Below, piece by piece: positions 1-11,275 of a stretch of DNA of 64,000 nucleotides. The stretch lies in the NCBI RefSeq assembly GCF_032854445.1, contig NC_088304.1, forward strand, positions 13,219,704 through 13,283,703, given 5' to 3'. The stretch comes from Liolophura sinensis. Its lineage: Eukaryota; Mollusca; Polyplacophora; Chitonida; Chitonidae. The position numbers and the translations under genes were made by a program. The notes under the pieces are model-generated. The model searched no databases and was not told the DNA's origin. It saw nothing but the letters and a program-made list of their open reading frames with translations. How positions within the stretch are numbered: the first letter of the stretch is position 1; each line of letters starts with the position of its first letter.

Positions 1-119
1 CTCTCTATCAGTGGTTTGCAGGTTTCGTTATCTGTCCCATTACCACAGCTCAGACACCACGAGTCCAGCTGTTTAGCTTTTGCAACCGCAGAAAATCTAG
101 GGCACATTTCTTCTATTTG

Positions 120-300
120 TGTTTCCCGAGCTGCGATATAAACAGAAAGTCACATGGCCAGGTTGCTGAGCTGTGGAGCTCAAGCTCACGTGACCAACTA
201 CGTCACCGAATTTCCGCCAAGCAGGAAGACAGATAAACACAGACGGTCGTGTGGGATTCAGCGAAGCAAACAGCGAGCGTTCCAGTCGCAATATTTCAGT
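120..300 (+). promoter_or_regulatory. CpG-rich putative promoter with E-box and CRE-like half site
   Basis: CpG dinucleotides are clearly denser here than in the AT-rich sequence that follows. TCACGTGACC at 186-195 is a palindromic E-box matching the USF/TFE-type (CLEAR-like) consensus at nine of ten positions. ACGTCA at 200-205 is a CRE half site. No strong TATA box sits at an obvious distance, although GATATAAA occurs near 134. The block precedes a consensus splice donor at 346, so promoter plus first exon is the natural reading. No transcript evidence is available. Confidence 0.4.
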
Positions 301-345
301 CTCTGCACACTTCTGCTCTCCTGGAGGGTTGCAACTCTGATCAAG
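250..345 (+). other. Putative non-coding first exon (5' end approximate)
   Basis: The sequence is CpG-rich and ends CAAG|GTGAGT, a near-ideal donor with the intron starting at 346. Open frames through it run past the donor and resemble no protein I know, so it is read as 5' UTR. Assignment to the YPEL gene 29 kb downstream rests on the lack of any other recognisable coding exon between them. The start at 250 is a guess. Confidence 0.35.
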
Positions 346-3337
346 GTGAGTCTATGTTCCATTTGTGCTACTGTCAGGTGTCTGTCGACATTTTACGTTG
401 TCTTTCTTGGGTGTCTGCGACACTTTTTTCGCGCGGACCTCGGACACCAACTGTTCAATTTTTGCAGTCGTTTACCCTCTCAGACGATGATGACATCATG
501 CTTGCTTCTTTTCCCGCAATTTTTCTCTCAGCGCTGTTTTCATCTGGGATTCTGCACCCTCCCCCCATCCCCGACTGTCTTTTGGCAGCTCCTTGTCTCG
601 GCAGATTGCCACAGTTTCAGGATATAAAGTCGTTCGTCTTGAGCATGTGTCTTCTAGATGACACTATTGTTGTGTAGTCATCGCAGCTGATTTCTCGTTT
701 CTAGGTCAGCCTTCTTTCTCTTTGACAGCAGCTGTCAGCTTCAGGGTCCACAAAGAGAAACACATCTTTCACGTGACCTCTAAAAACGACTTCTACATCG
801 AAGGACATAAGGCTTGAAGGCTCCTTTTGTTTTTCTGCGTACCCATATTATGCGAGCAAAAACTCCTAACCATAGTGCACCCCTGGCTTCCACAACCACA
901 ACATGTGCTCGCCACTCATGCATTTCAAACAAAGAACTTCAGCTTCAAAGATATCAAACGGTTCAGCATACTCAGGCAGTGTCACCATGCTGAGTCAGTT
1001 TTCTGTTTTGGGGAAAACAAAGGAAATTGTAAACACACGGCTGATGATGTCATGACGGTTTAACTGTGTAACAGTAGAAGCACTAGACAGTACATGTAAT
1101 GTTTTCACCCCCCCCCCCCAACTTCCCCACCAAGGTGCTCACCAGAGAGAATGCCATCTCTTACTGTCTACTGCTGTAACTTTGTTAGCTACTATGCGTT
1201 CATTAAAGTTTTGTTCAGAAAAAAATGTTATCATAGGACTTGATGAAATTTAAATTTTTAGCAGAATAAATACCTTAATAGCAGGCCAGTTGAAGTTGAA
1301 ATAATGGAGTTGGTAGTTTAATAATTGAAAATGTTCACAGCCATTTCAGTTTTGCCATTACATTATTTGGAAGTTTCCCATGGGCTGTTCACAATTGACT
1401 TGTCCCATTAAATAATATTGTTAAAGGTTTAATTTGAAGATGTACAAGAGACATACTGCAGTTAGCCTTAACGGTTAATATTTTAGTTTGTATGGGTATG
1501 ATTATTTTATCCAGTTAAGAAGTCGCACATTCCCCCCCCCCCCCACCGTCAACACCTAAAGGGACATAACTCTTGGTTGTTTTCCAGTTTAGTTGTCCAG
1601 TTTCACAAGATGTCAGAAAAAATAGGATGTTTCAAAATTCAGATAATTATATAGACATACAGAATGTCCTGGTGTGGATGCTGTTAATTTTGTCTGTTCT
1701 TGGAATAGGATGGCTAATCTTGTTAATGTTTTTTTTTTTCATCGCAAGTTTTTTGAAATTGTATCTCCCTTATGCTCTCCCCCAGTATTGTTCTTGTGGG
1801 CCTTTGTGTATCCTCCCCCCCATAGCGAAAAATATGACATCTATCGAAAACAGGTGTAATTGTAATTGTGCTGTGTCATATGCTGTGCACATTTTTATAG
1901 TGTAGACTTTTCAAAGTAAGTAAAGTATTGTTCACATTTAATAGTTTACATGTACACTTAAATGCATGTGTATTCAGTACATGTGGCCACATCTGTTTAG
2001 AAAACCAATAAGCTCATGTTGAGCTTAAAAGTTTAAAGGCATTTAAGGTATGCCATTAGCTTGGCTGTGAAACGGTAATGGACTGGTTGCATAAAGCTAT
2101 TGAGCTGCAGTAGACTGAACAAGCATATCCACAGAACATTGCAGTGACTGTACAACCTTGGCAGAGAAATGTTGTTGGAAAGGTAGTGGAATGCTAGTGG
2201 CCTGCTAATAGTGGGCTTTTGTCCAGCAGGTGGCATACCTCTGCTGATATTCATTTGGAACATGTATTTCCAAATAATTTGACATGTTGTTATTGTTTGC
2301 GTACATATTCATTTGGCTTGATGTTTGGTGTGCCTCACCAGAAGGTGCTGAAGTGCTTAAAGGGATACACAATTGACACTGATTGGCTGACAGTGGAGAT
2401 AGTGCTTCTTGTGTTAAACCCTGCAGCCTTGGTTGTGCTTGAATAAATCTACCATCCTCCAGCTTAGGCTAGGCATAGCCTGGACTTGGCGGTCTCTCAG
2501 AATTGATTCTGTATGAAGGCACGTAATGTTCATTATTCACGGTATTAAAGTGTCATATGCATGTGTAGGTCTGTTTTCATTGTTGTAGAGAACACTCATT
2601 CAGACTTTTCTCTGTTTGCAAAGCTACATATACATTTTTACACCTCTCACAGCCTGAATAAGTGTTTAGGCTGAAGAGATGGGTTAATACTGTTTTTGAT
2701 TGGAGCAGGTTTTTAAATCATTCGGGAAGAGACTAAATTTGATCAAATAGATTTATACAACAAAAGTGATAAGGTTTGTGGCAGACCATAATGATATGAT
2801 ATATTTTATTATATATGAAGATATATTTTTAATCAAACCATCTGTTTGTATATACAAGTAATAAATTGTACATAAGATGTGTAACAGTTTCAGACTTGGC
2901 TGTAGTGCATTATGGTGCACATTTGTCCAGACTGTAATACTCAGTTAATGGGTTTCTAACACCTTCACTTATGTCCAAGGGTATATAAGGTATATCTAAA
3001 TACATTACATGTGGTTCAGCTCTTGAGACCTGAACTTTATTATCTGTGGATAAAAATAAACACCAGGAGGCTACAGTGATGGGCCACAGATTTTCTAGAG
3101 CTCAATTGCTACTCTGGCTCATGGCATTGAGCTATTAAAAGGCCATGTACATGCATAGTAACATGTACATTTTACACGTAAGAAAACTTTCTCTTTGGTA
3201 CAAGCATTGACAAGTGTCTCATAATGGCTCTCATAGGTTTTTTAGAGAGCCAGAAGTGTCTACATCTACATTTAAGTGTCTTTGAGTGTTGAGACACCCT
3301 ATTCTTACAAAATTAATGTACTGTAAGCCTTTTCACG
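346..3337. other. No gene seen (putative intron 1, first part)
   Basis: The sequence is AT-rich, and its open frames are short and unrecognised. It holds poly-C tracts near 1110 and 1534 and begins to show TACATGTA words from about 1090 onward. No SINE of the main family is visible here. Confidence 0.6.
769..778. promoter_or_regulatory. Second TCACGTGACC E-box
   Basis: This is an exact second copy of the ten-base E-box at 186-195, 583 bp downstream and inside the putative first intron. Repetition of an identical decamer close to a CpG-rich start suggests a regulatory site for a bHLH-ZIP factor. Chance cannot be excluded for a pair this short. Confidence 0.3.
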
Positions 3338-3515
3338 TTTGCAAGGTGTTAATTCGGGTATACATGTACCCTGAAGGCATTATTCTGTGTAAAATTATAC
3401 TTTTGTTATACTTTTATCAATGTAGTTTTTGTCTCCAAAATTAAATTATGAATGTGCATAAATTGCAGTGAAAGTTGCTCTTTCATATGCGAAAAGGTTG
3501 AGGAATTAGGGTATG
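3338..3515 (+). repeat. Dispersed repeat family D, copy 1
   Basis: This copy begins TTTGCAAGGTGTTAATTC and shares a run of blocks with 11085-11275: GAAGGCATTATT, then TGTGCATAAATTGCA followed by GTGAAAGTT or CTGAAAGTT, then a GGGAAAA-TGTTGA-like end. The family also has a truncated copy at 25393. It shows no open frame, tRNA head or clear terminal repeat, so its class is unknown. Confidence 0.5.
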
Positions 3516-3985
3516 TCAGAAAGTGGAATATAGGAAAAAATTTGGAATTGAGACATTCTGGTTTCAAATTTTGGCTAAATCTGTGAATTGGCCATGTGCT
3601 TTTACATGTACATGTATGTGTACCAGAGCTGCAGTTTTGCTGTGCTGTGGTGTGGTAGGTTAGATATTCACCCTCCAGGTGATTCCATGAAAAACAGCCA
3701 GTTCTATGATGTGTGTGTTTTTTCTCTGGTAAACAGAATAGCAGACAAGTACCAATTAACCTGATGCAGCTGAGGCTTTAATCCTAGGGCTGTCAACGCT
3801 ACTGGCAAGGAATTCAATGAACACTGGTTGCCTTGGTATCGTCTACAACAGAAGCAACATTAAGTTGCTGTTTATATTTTCTCTTGGTCATGCTATGAAA
3901 TCAGGAGATCAATCAGATCATTGAAGGTACAGTGAGTGTGCGTCAATTCCATTCAGGATCAAAAGGTATATGTATAGCGTCAGTT

Positions 3986-4250
3986 GAGGGTCCTCTGTGG
4001 TTGAGGTGGTTAGCATGCCAGCGTAGAGCGATGACCCAGGACCCTCTCACCATTATGGCTGCTGTGAGTTCAAGTACAACTCATGCTGACATCCTCTCCA
4101 GCCTTATGCGGGAAGGCCTCCACCTACCTGCAGATGGTCGTGGGTTTCTCCAGAGCTCTGTTCGGTTTCTATTCACCATAATGCTTGTTGCCGTCATATA
4201 AATGAAATATTATTGAGAACTGCTTAATTCACGAATCAAGTAAATTGTAA
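3986..4250 (+). mobile_element. SINE family A, old copy
   Basis: The tRNA-like head (GTGGTTGAGGTGGTTAGC), the B-box-like GAGTTCAAG and the internal core (CAGATGGTCGTGGGTTT, then CCATAATGCT) are recognisable beside the intact copy at 4854. Many substitutions and a poor tail (no AAAT run) show that it is an old insertion. Confidence 0.75.
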
Positions 4251-4739
4251 AGCATTGGGATTGAATGAACCAGTATAAACATTGGATTCAGTGATGTTTG
4301 TGAACAGAAAGGGTAAAAAAATACGACAGGAACTGAAACGGGTTATGAAGTGAACATATATATGCGTTGTACATGACTGTTCTGGTACATTCACCTGTTC
4401 ACTGTCCAGTATTAGTACAGAGCTGTGTACTGTGCGATGTCAGACTTCCGCTGGTGCGTATACATGTATCCGGTGGTCGGCTGACACTGTTTAGGGATAA
4501 GCAGGTCATTGATCGACCAACATGTAGTCCACGAAATAGATTAACTCTAATCTTATTTGACCATATAGCACTGGTGACTTGTTTACATTGGGTCAGAGCC
4601 CGGGGGGAGGGTGGGGTGCAAGTACATGTACACAGAGCTTTATACGTTGAGTGTTCAGTGGTGAGAATATTTATACAAAGATCTCACTGCTACAGTAGGC
4701 ATTGGTAAAGTATTTGATCCTTTGTGATGCTTCACGCTA

Positions 4740-4853
4740 ATCTGTGCCACTTGTCACCCTCAAAGGCCTTGTCTTAATATAGACTCTATTCCCCCCACTG
4801 TGTTGGTTGAGCCTTGGTGACAGTAAGTGGTCATGGATGCTCAATGCTCGGCA
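4740..4853 (+). mobile_element. SINE family B, middle fragment (host of the next SINE)
   Basis: GAGCCTTGGTGACAGTAAGTGGTCATGGATGCTC matches, in part, the middle of the fuller family-B copy at 32770-33075 (CCTTGGTGACATAAGCAG, then TCGATGCTCG). It is interrupted at 4853 by a younger family-A SINE. Confidence 0.5.
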
Positions 4854-5127
4854 GGGGGCTCCGTGGCTCAGTGGGTTAGCGCACGAGCGCAGTATAATGA
4901 CCCAGGAGTCTCTCACCAATGCGGTTGCTGTGAGTTCAAGTTCAGCTCATGCTGGCTTCCTCTCCGGCCGTACGTGGGAAGGTCTGCCAGCAAGCTGCGG
5001 ATGGTCGTGGGTTTCCCCCCGGGCTATGCCGGTTTCCTCCCACCATAATGCTGGCCGCCGTCGTATAAGTGAAATATTCTTGAGTATGGCGTAAAACACC
5101 AATCAAATAAATAAATAAATAAATAAA
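4854..5127 (+). mobile_element. SINE family A, full-length reference copy
   Basis: This is a tRNA-derived SINE. An A-box-like TGGCTCAGTGG lies at 4864-4874 and a B-box-like GAGTTCAAG about 60 nt later. The central core contains GGATGGTCGTGGG and CCACCATAATGCTGGCCGCC, then the 3' domain GTATAAGTGAAATATTCTTG and GGCGTAAAACACCAATC, and finally an (AAAT)n tail. A perfect 12-bp target site duplication, TCAATGCTCGGC, flanks it at 4841-4852 and 5128-5139. No reverse transcriptase is encoded; mobilisation would need a LINE partner. This copy defines the family used for the entries below. Confidence 0.9.
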
Positions 5128-5365
5128 TCAATGCTCGGCTGTTTGTTGAAGATCACTTGTTTTTCACCAGTATGGTGTGCACGTCCACATCACACATCAG
5201 AAGTTTGTCAGCATGGCAAACTGGCCATTGGCCAAGTGTTGTGTCCTGGGCACTTAACAGTAGGTTTAATCAACCAACTGGTGGCCATACATGTAGACAA
5301 TTTCGTAATGGCTTTCCGTTAACTTGAGTGTATATCGTACAGGGGTAGCTTATGTCGTACCCTGA

Positions 5366-5386
5366 GCGTTGGCGTTGGCGTTGGCG
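5366..5386. repeat. Short GTTGGC hexamer repeat
   Basis: Three to four copies of the hexamer GCGTTG/GTTGGC stand in tandem, more GC-rich than the flanks. It is a simple microsatellite with no other signal. Confidence 0.7.
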
Positions 5387-5403
5387 TCCAATAATAGAAA
5401 AAG

Positions 5404-5745
5404 CAATGTTAAACAAATGTTAGGGGTGGTATCTTAAAAGTACTTCAGGTATTGATCACAGAGTTTGCTCACATGTAGAGAACTATAGGAGGAAGGGGAT
5501 ATTTCAACGTTGAGTGGGTGTGTGCATATTAAATACCATAAATTACAGAATTCCTGCTTAGTGTATTGTGCATTGGGATCACTGTTCAACAAAATGTTAG
5601 GTTGGTATTTTAAAAAGTATTGAAAGTTTTACATGCATACAAGTCACAATAACACAAGGGGATTTTCCATTGTTGATGCTCTGTGTGCATATTAATTACT
5701 GTAAATTACGAAATTCACGATTTCAGTACTTCATGCATTGAGCTG
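5404..5745 (+). repeat. Local tandem duplication, about 180-bp unit
   Basis: Two adjacent diverged copies share an order of blocks: CAAATGTTAGG then GGTATCTTAAAAGTA (from about 5408) against CAAAATGTTAGG then GGTATTTTAAAAAGTA (from about 5588). Further on, GTGTGCATATTAAATAC pairs with GTGTGCATATTAATTAC. The offset is about 180 bp. No coding potential is visible. Confidence 0.7.
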
Positions 5746-6228
5746 AAGGTTTGCATTCATGTGTCTCATGCATACATGTACAAATGGCTGCGCTAACTCA
5801 AAGAATGACTGTTTCTCTTCTATATGTTTGACATGTTTGACTCTATGTATTTCCATCAGAGTTGGATATAATCTGGTACAATCTATAGCTGACGTCTCTG
5901 ACCATTGTCTACAATAGCATACACTCATTTAGGAAACAAAAATCATCTTATACTGATTCATATTTACACTTACCTTCTTTTTTGCAGAACGTCCTTATTT
6001 GTTTACAGAGGTGTAAGTTCAGTCTAGGTAGGGCTTAACTAAGTAGCTCTCTATCCACATTGTTTGTTGCTGGAAAAAAGCTTTTCTATTTAAATCATTC
6101 ATTTAGAAGAATACACTCACTTTGAAATCAAGTTAAAATAATATATACACTTGTATAACACTTCGAAACTACCCGCAGGGAATTCATGTATATTCATGTA
6201 TGAATATGTATGTGGGCATAAACACTTT

Positions 6229-8430
6229 GGACAAGTTAATATAGCAGGTGCGTATCCAGACTTTTGACTGGGTGGTTACAAACATTCTGTTGTACATGGA
6301 CAAGTTAGTATAGCAGGTGCGTATCCAGACTTTTGACTGAGTGGTTACAAACATTCTGATGTACATGGACAAGTTAGTATAGCAGGTGCGTATCCAGACT
6401 TTTGACTGGGTGGTTACAAACATTCTGATGTATGTGGACGAGTTAGTATAGCAGGTGCGTATCCAGACTTTTGACTGAGTGGTTACAAACATTCTGATGT
6501 ATGTGGACAAGTTAGTATAGCAGGTGCGTATCCAGACTTTTGACTGGGTGGTTACAAACATTCTGATGTACATGGACAAGTTAGTATAGCAGGTGCGTTT
6601 CCAGACTTTTGACTGGGTGGTTACAAACATTCTGATGTATGTGGACAAGTTAGTATAGCAGGTGCGTATCCAGACTTTTGACTGGGTGGTTACAAACATT
6701 CTGATGTACATGGACAAGTTAGTATAGCAGGTGCGTATCCAGATTTTTGAGAGGGTGGTTACCAACATTCTGATGTACATAGACAAGTTAGTATAGCAGG
6801 TGCTTGTCCAGACTTTTGACTGAGTGGTTACAAACATTCTGATGTACATGGACAAGTTAGTATAGCAGGTGCGTATCCAGATTTTTGAGAGGGTGGTTAC
6901 CAACATTCTGATGTACATAGACAAGTTAGTATAGCAGGTGCTTGTCCAGACTTTTGACTGAGTGGTTACAAACATTCTGATGTACATGGACAAGTTAGTG
7001 TAGCAGGTGCGTATCCAGACTTTTGACTGGGTGGTTACAAACATTCTGATGTACATGGACAAGTTAGTGTAGCAGGTCCGTATCCAGATTTTTGAGAGGG
7101 TGGTTACAAACATTCTGATGTACATGGACAAGTTAGTATAGCAGGTGCTTGTCCAGACTTTTGACTGAGTGGTTACAAACATTCTGATGTACATGGACAA
7201 GTTAGTGTAGCAGGTGCGTATCCAGACTTTTGACTGGGTGGTTACAAACATTCTGATGTACATGGACAAGTTAGTATAGCAGGTGCTTGTCCAGACTTTT
7301 GACTGAGTGGTTACAAACATTCTGATGTACATGGACAAGTTAGTGTAGCAGGTGCGTATCCAGACTTTTGACTGGGTGGTTACAAACATTCTGATGTACA
7401 TGGACAAGTTAGTATAGCAGATGCTTGTCCAGACTTTTGACTGGGTGGTTACAAACATTCTGATGTACATGGACAAGTTAGTATAGCAGGTGCGTTTCCA
7501 GACTTTTGACTGAGTGGTTACAAACATTCTGATGTACATGGACAAGTTAGTGTAGCAGGTGCGTATCCAGACTTTTGACTGGGTGGTTACAAACATTCTG
7601 ATGTACATGGACAAGTTAGTATAGCAGGTGCGTTTCTAGACTTTTGACTGAGTGGTTACAAACATTCTGATGTACATGGACAAGTTAGTGTAGCAGGTGC
7701 GTATCCAGACTTTTGAGAGGGTGGTTACAAACATTCTGATGCACATGGACAAGTTAGTATAGCAGGTGCGTATCCAGACTTTTGACTGAGTGGTTACAAA
7801 CATTCTGATGTACATGGACAAGTTAGTGTAGCAGGTGCGTATCCAGACTTTTGACTGGGTGGTTACAAACATTCTGATGTACATGGACAAGTTAGTGTAG
7901 CAGGTGCGTATCCAGACTTTTGACTGGGTGGTTACAAACATTCTGATGTACATGGACAAGTTAGTATAGCAGGTGCTTGTCCAGACTTTTGACTGAGTGG
8001 TTACAAACATTCTGATGTACATGGACAAGTTAGTGTAGCAGGTGCGTTTCCAGACTTTTGACTGGGTGGTTACAAACATTCTGACGTACATGGACAAGTT
8101 AGTGTAGCAGGTGCGTTTCCAGACTTTTGACTGGGTGGTTACAAACATTCTGATGTACATGGACAAGTTAGTATAGCAGGTGCTTGTCCAGACTTTTGAC
8201 TGAGTGGTTACAAACATTCTGATGTACATGGACAAGTTAGTATAGCAGGTGCTTGTCCAGACTTTTGACTGGGTGGTTACAAACATTCTGATGTACGTGG
8301 ACAAGTTAGTATAGCAGGTGCATATCCAGACTTTTGACTGGGTGGTTACAAACATTCTGATGTACGTGGACAAGTTAGTGTAGCAGGTGCGTTTCCAGAC
8401 TTTTGGCTGGGTCGGTAAAAACATTCCGAA
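6229..8430. repeat. 69-bp minisatellite, about 32 copies
   Basis: Units of 69 bp (ACAAGTTAGTATAGCAGGTG ... ACAAACATTCTGATGTACATGG) run head to tail with only a few variable sites: GTATCC, GTTTCC or TTGTCC; GACTGGG or GACTGAG; TAGTATA or TAGTGTA. Copies are so alike that homogenisation must be recent, and the last partial unit at 8400-8430 is decayed as expected at an array edge. Because 69 is a multiple of three, one antisense frame stays open through almost the whole array (8424 to 6184) apart from one TAG at 7636-7638. It lies in the putative first intron of the YPEL gene. Confidence 0.95.
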
Positions 8431-9752
8431 TGTGAAACTCGGTGGACTTCCATTTGGACCTGGATTCAGATCTCATTTGTCTGACATGTTACATTCTTGC
8501 CATCAGAGGCAATGGTGTCATAATAAAATCAAGAACAGTACCGTAACAGACATGGAAATGTATAGTGACTTGAATGTTTCCATGTAGTACAGATTTCATG
8601 AAGCAATGACATCCAAATTGCACAAAACGTCATCATATGGGATAAAATGAAGTGCAGGATCTTCATGCAGCAATACATGTACAACAGCAGTGTGCCACAG
8701 AATACCTTAGTCGTGTTTTTTTTTGTTTTTCTTTTTCAGCTTGTTTAGTAGAACTCTTTGCTGCTGTGCCACACCCCACCTCAGGCTAGGCCATAGTACA
8801 GACTTTTCCGAGCATGGGAATAGTGCAGAAGTTTGATCCAGCTCAGGCTCTTATCGACATGCATCATGCTTGTGTACGATTCGATTACATACAGACGTAA
8901 CAAGACGTTTGTAGTCAGTGGATGGGGATATTACTGTAGTTAATGATTGCGTGGTAGCCGTTAAAATGTCACGTTGTCTCCGTCTTGAGGGGGAGGCGTG
9001 GGCGACAAAACGTAGATGTACATACATCATTTATACAGTGTAATTACTGTTGTTGATTTGCACCAGTGTTAATTAACCCTCAACAGGATAGCGCTCATTA
9101 GCTCCTCCCAAAAGGATAGTGCTTTGAAGGATATAGATTTGGTACGGTAAATCGTCATGATACATGATTCCATTAGGGAACTGCAGCATCCTTGTCTTTT
9201 GCCTCTAATACTTTTGACTCCTGTAGCAGCCTGCAGATCTGTAGGTGGGCAGAAAAATACATGTATAAGAAACATGTAATTCAAATGTGACATCTACATG
9301 TGTTGTCATCATAATCGTATGCTGTTTCGACATTAATTGCTGATTTGCTATTGGGTTCATTGTGCTTTAAAATAAACAACACTTGATCCAGTATATGTAC
9401 GCATTGATAAAGTTTCCCACAAGAGGTTTAAAAATCATAATTTTTGTGTTTGGTATGTGGCTGGTACGTGGCATAACTGTGATAGCGCAGTTCAAAGTGA
9501 CATTCAAAGCAATACCATATTTTCAGCCAATTTTAGCTTGCCCTTTTTTGCATAACCCGTGGTCGCAGCTGTTTCTGCTTATTTCATGTCACCCGAACAC
9601 TGTTTAACCCTTTAACCGTACATGACTCTGGGGTACGAGTATCAGAGCATTGTGTTTTTGGTTGCTGTAACATGGCGCATCCCAAGGCTTCTTAAGAATT
9701 CCCGATTACAAGTTGAGTTACCAAGTTCAGCAGAAAGAAATGTCTGTTGCGA
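8431..9752. other. No gene seen
   Basis: This is unique AT-rich sequence between the 69-bp array and a hairpin. The open frames are short and resemble nothing I know. TACATGTA words occur sporadically. Confidence 0.6.
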
Positions 9753-9823
9753 TTTAGTTCTGTTTCCGCCATTTTTTCCAAAATTATGCCTTATTTTGGA
9801 AAAATGGCGGAAACAGAACTAAA
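9753..9823. repeat. Near-perfect hairpin (31-32-bp arms, 8-nt loop)
   Basis: The left arm 9753-9784 (starting TTTAGTTCTGTTTCCGCC) is the reverse complement of the right arm 9793-9823 (ending GGCGGAAACAGAACTAAA), with a single-base length difference in a T run. The loop is TATGCCTT. Each arm holds AAAATGGCGG or its complement, which resembles a YY1-type site. The 71-nt size is in the range of an animal pre-miRNA, but near-perfect pairing is also typical of a small fold-back element or a recent inversion duplication. Confidence 0.85.
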
Positions 9824-9979
9824 TAAAGTGATAATGTTTGTTGTCTTTTCTTAAAATTGTGTAGATGTGTTAATGCGATGCTTACATGAAAGTGGCCGTA
9901 AGATTGATGTACACTTGACACGTGTAGAATGTTAAGTGTCTACTAGCTACATGTACATACTAGCTACATGTATATCAAG

Positions 9980-10131
9980 TGATCTGCCAGCAACTGCAGA
10001 TGGTCGTGGGTTTCCCCTGAACTCTGCCTACTTGTACATGTAGTTCCAATCCTTTCGCGATATTGCTGGCTGCTGTCGTATAAGTGAAATATTATTGTAT
10101 AGGCGTAAAACATCAAGCAGATAAATAAATG
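9980..10131 (+). mobile_element. SINE family A, 3' portion
   Basis: The copy holds GATCTGCCAGCAACTGCAGATGGTCGTGGG, then GCTGGCTGCTGTCGTATAAGTGAAATATTATTG and a short ATAAATAAAT tail. It has lost its tRNA head. A TACATGTA word has appeared or been inserted within the core near 10031. Confidence 0.75.
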
Positions 10132-11084
10132 CTATTTCAAGTGAAGATATGTAATTACAAAGTACAGCACATGTATAGTACATATATGTATATGGGCCCT
10201 ATTTTAGCACACACATGTACATGTACTTACAGGCTAAGACCAGTTTTTTATTATGATGTGGGAAAGTGTTGATATACATGTAGTTGTCATCGGCTTAGAC
10301 GTTCTTTGTTAAACCTTCTTTGGGTGTGTACTGCATGCAGTGAACATACATGCAGATGCATTATCATACCTGTTGATGTACATGTGTATGACTGCATGAC
10401 ATCATTGCACATTTACTTGGGGTTTTTTGTGTGTGTTCAAAGGTTAATAATGGTTTATATACATGTACAGTATGTTGAAGGATTGGATACATTTCTTTTA
10501 TTCATCAAATTCCAATTGGCCGTTCAAGTTTTTGTTCAGTAGATGATATCATTTCCTGACATGACTGTTAAACCTGTAAGGTTCATGTATTGTACATTGT
10601 AGTTCAGGTTTCTCATAATCCTTTTTTTCATATAAAAATATACAGTGTTGTGATGACTTGCTGAAAATGTTCCTCCCAGACCACATACATGTGTACACAT
10701 GTATGATATAATACATGTCACTTGCACCACAGACTGACATCCGCCATCCCCCATCGAGACCAACGATCTGTCAACAGAAAGGTCTTCTGGACAATTCTGT
10801 GGTCACAAAGGTCGTGGGGAGACCTGTAAGTGTGTATGAACAGCAGGCATGTCAGGTTGTCTGGTCCAACCCAGACTGTATATGTACATGTAGGCACAGG
10901 GACTGTCGTCATCCTACCTGACAATTACCAGCTGTTTACCTATGGCGGAGTAACCTACTGGGTACCATATCAGCTGGTCATAGGACAGTGCAACATTTGC
11001 TGTAAATGCTCTAAAAACTTCTATGGTTACATTTCAGAATGTCTCCTTATAGACTTGATTACTCTCATTATAACCTGATTTTTG
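10132..11084. other. No gene seen; dense TACATGTA words
   Basis: ACATGT occurs about eleven times between 10000 and 10900. A 93-bp exon-like segment lies at about 10734-10826, preceded by CACCACAG and followed by GTAAGT, but nothing links it to a transcript. Confidence 0.5.
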
Positions 11085-11275
11085 AATGTTTGCAAGGTGT
11101 TTATTCAAGCATATTCTGAAGGCATTATTTTGTGTAGACCGATAAAATTAACCTTTTTTGTGAAACCATGACATCGGCCAATCTAATCAATTTTACCTCC
11201 AAGTCAAGTTTGAAATGTGCATAAATTGCACTGAAAGTTCCTGTTTTATATGGGAAAATGTTGAAGAAAGAGGGT
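11085..11275 (+). repeat. Dispersed repeat family D, copy 2
   Basis: The copy opens TTTGCAAGGTGTTTATTCAA, continues with CTGAAGGCATTATTTTGTGTAGAC, and ends with ATGTGCATAAATTGCACTGAAAG and GGGAAAATGTTGAAG. It shares this order with the copy at 3338 and with the truncated one at 25393. It is the most complete of the three. Confidence 0.55.

Noticed and set aside
154-677. Overlapping open frames of 157 and 142 codons at the window start
   Set aside because: They read through a consensus splice donor at 346, overlap each other in different frames, and resemble no protein; they probably reflect low stop density in CpG-richer DNA.
6229-8430. CRISPR array
   Set aside because: The 69-bp units are contiguous and nearly identical, with no unique spacers, in eukaryotic DNA.
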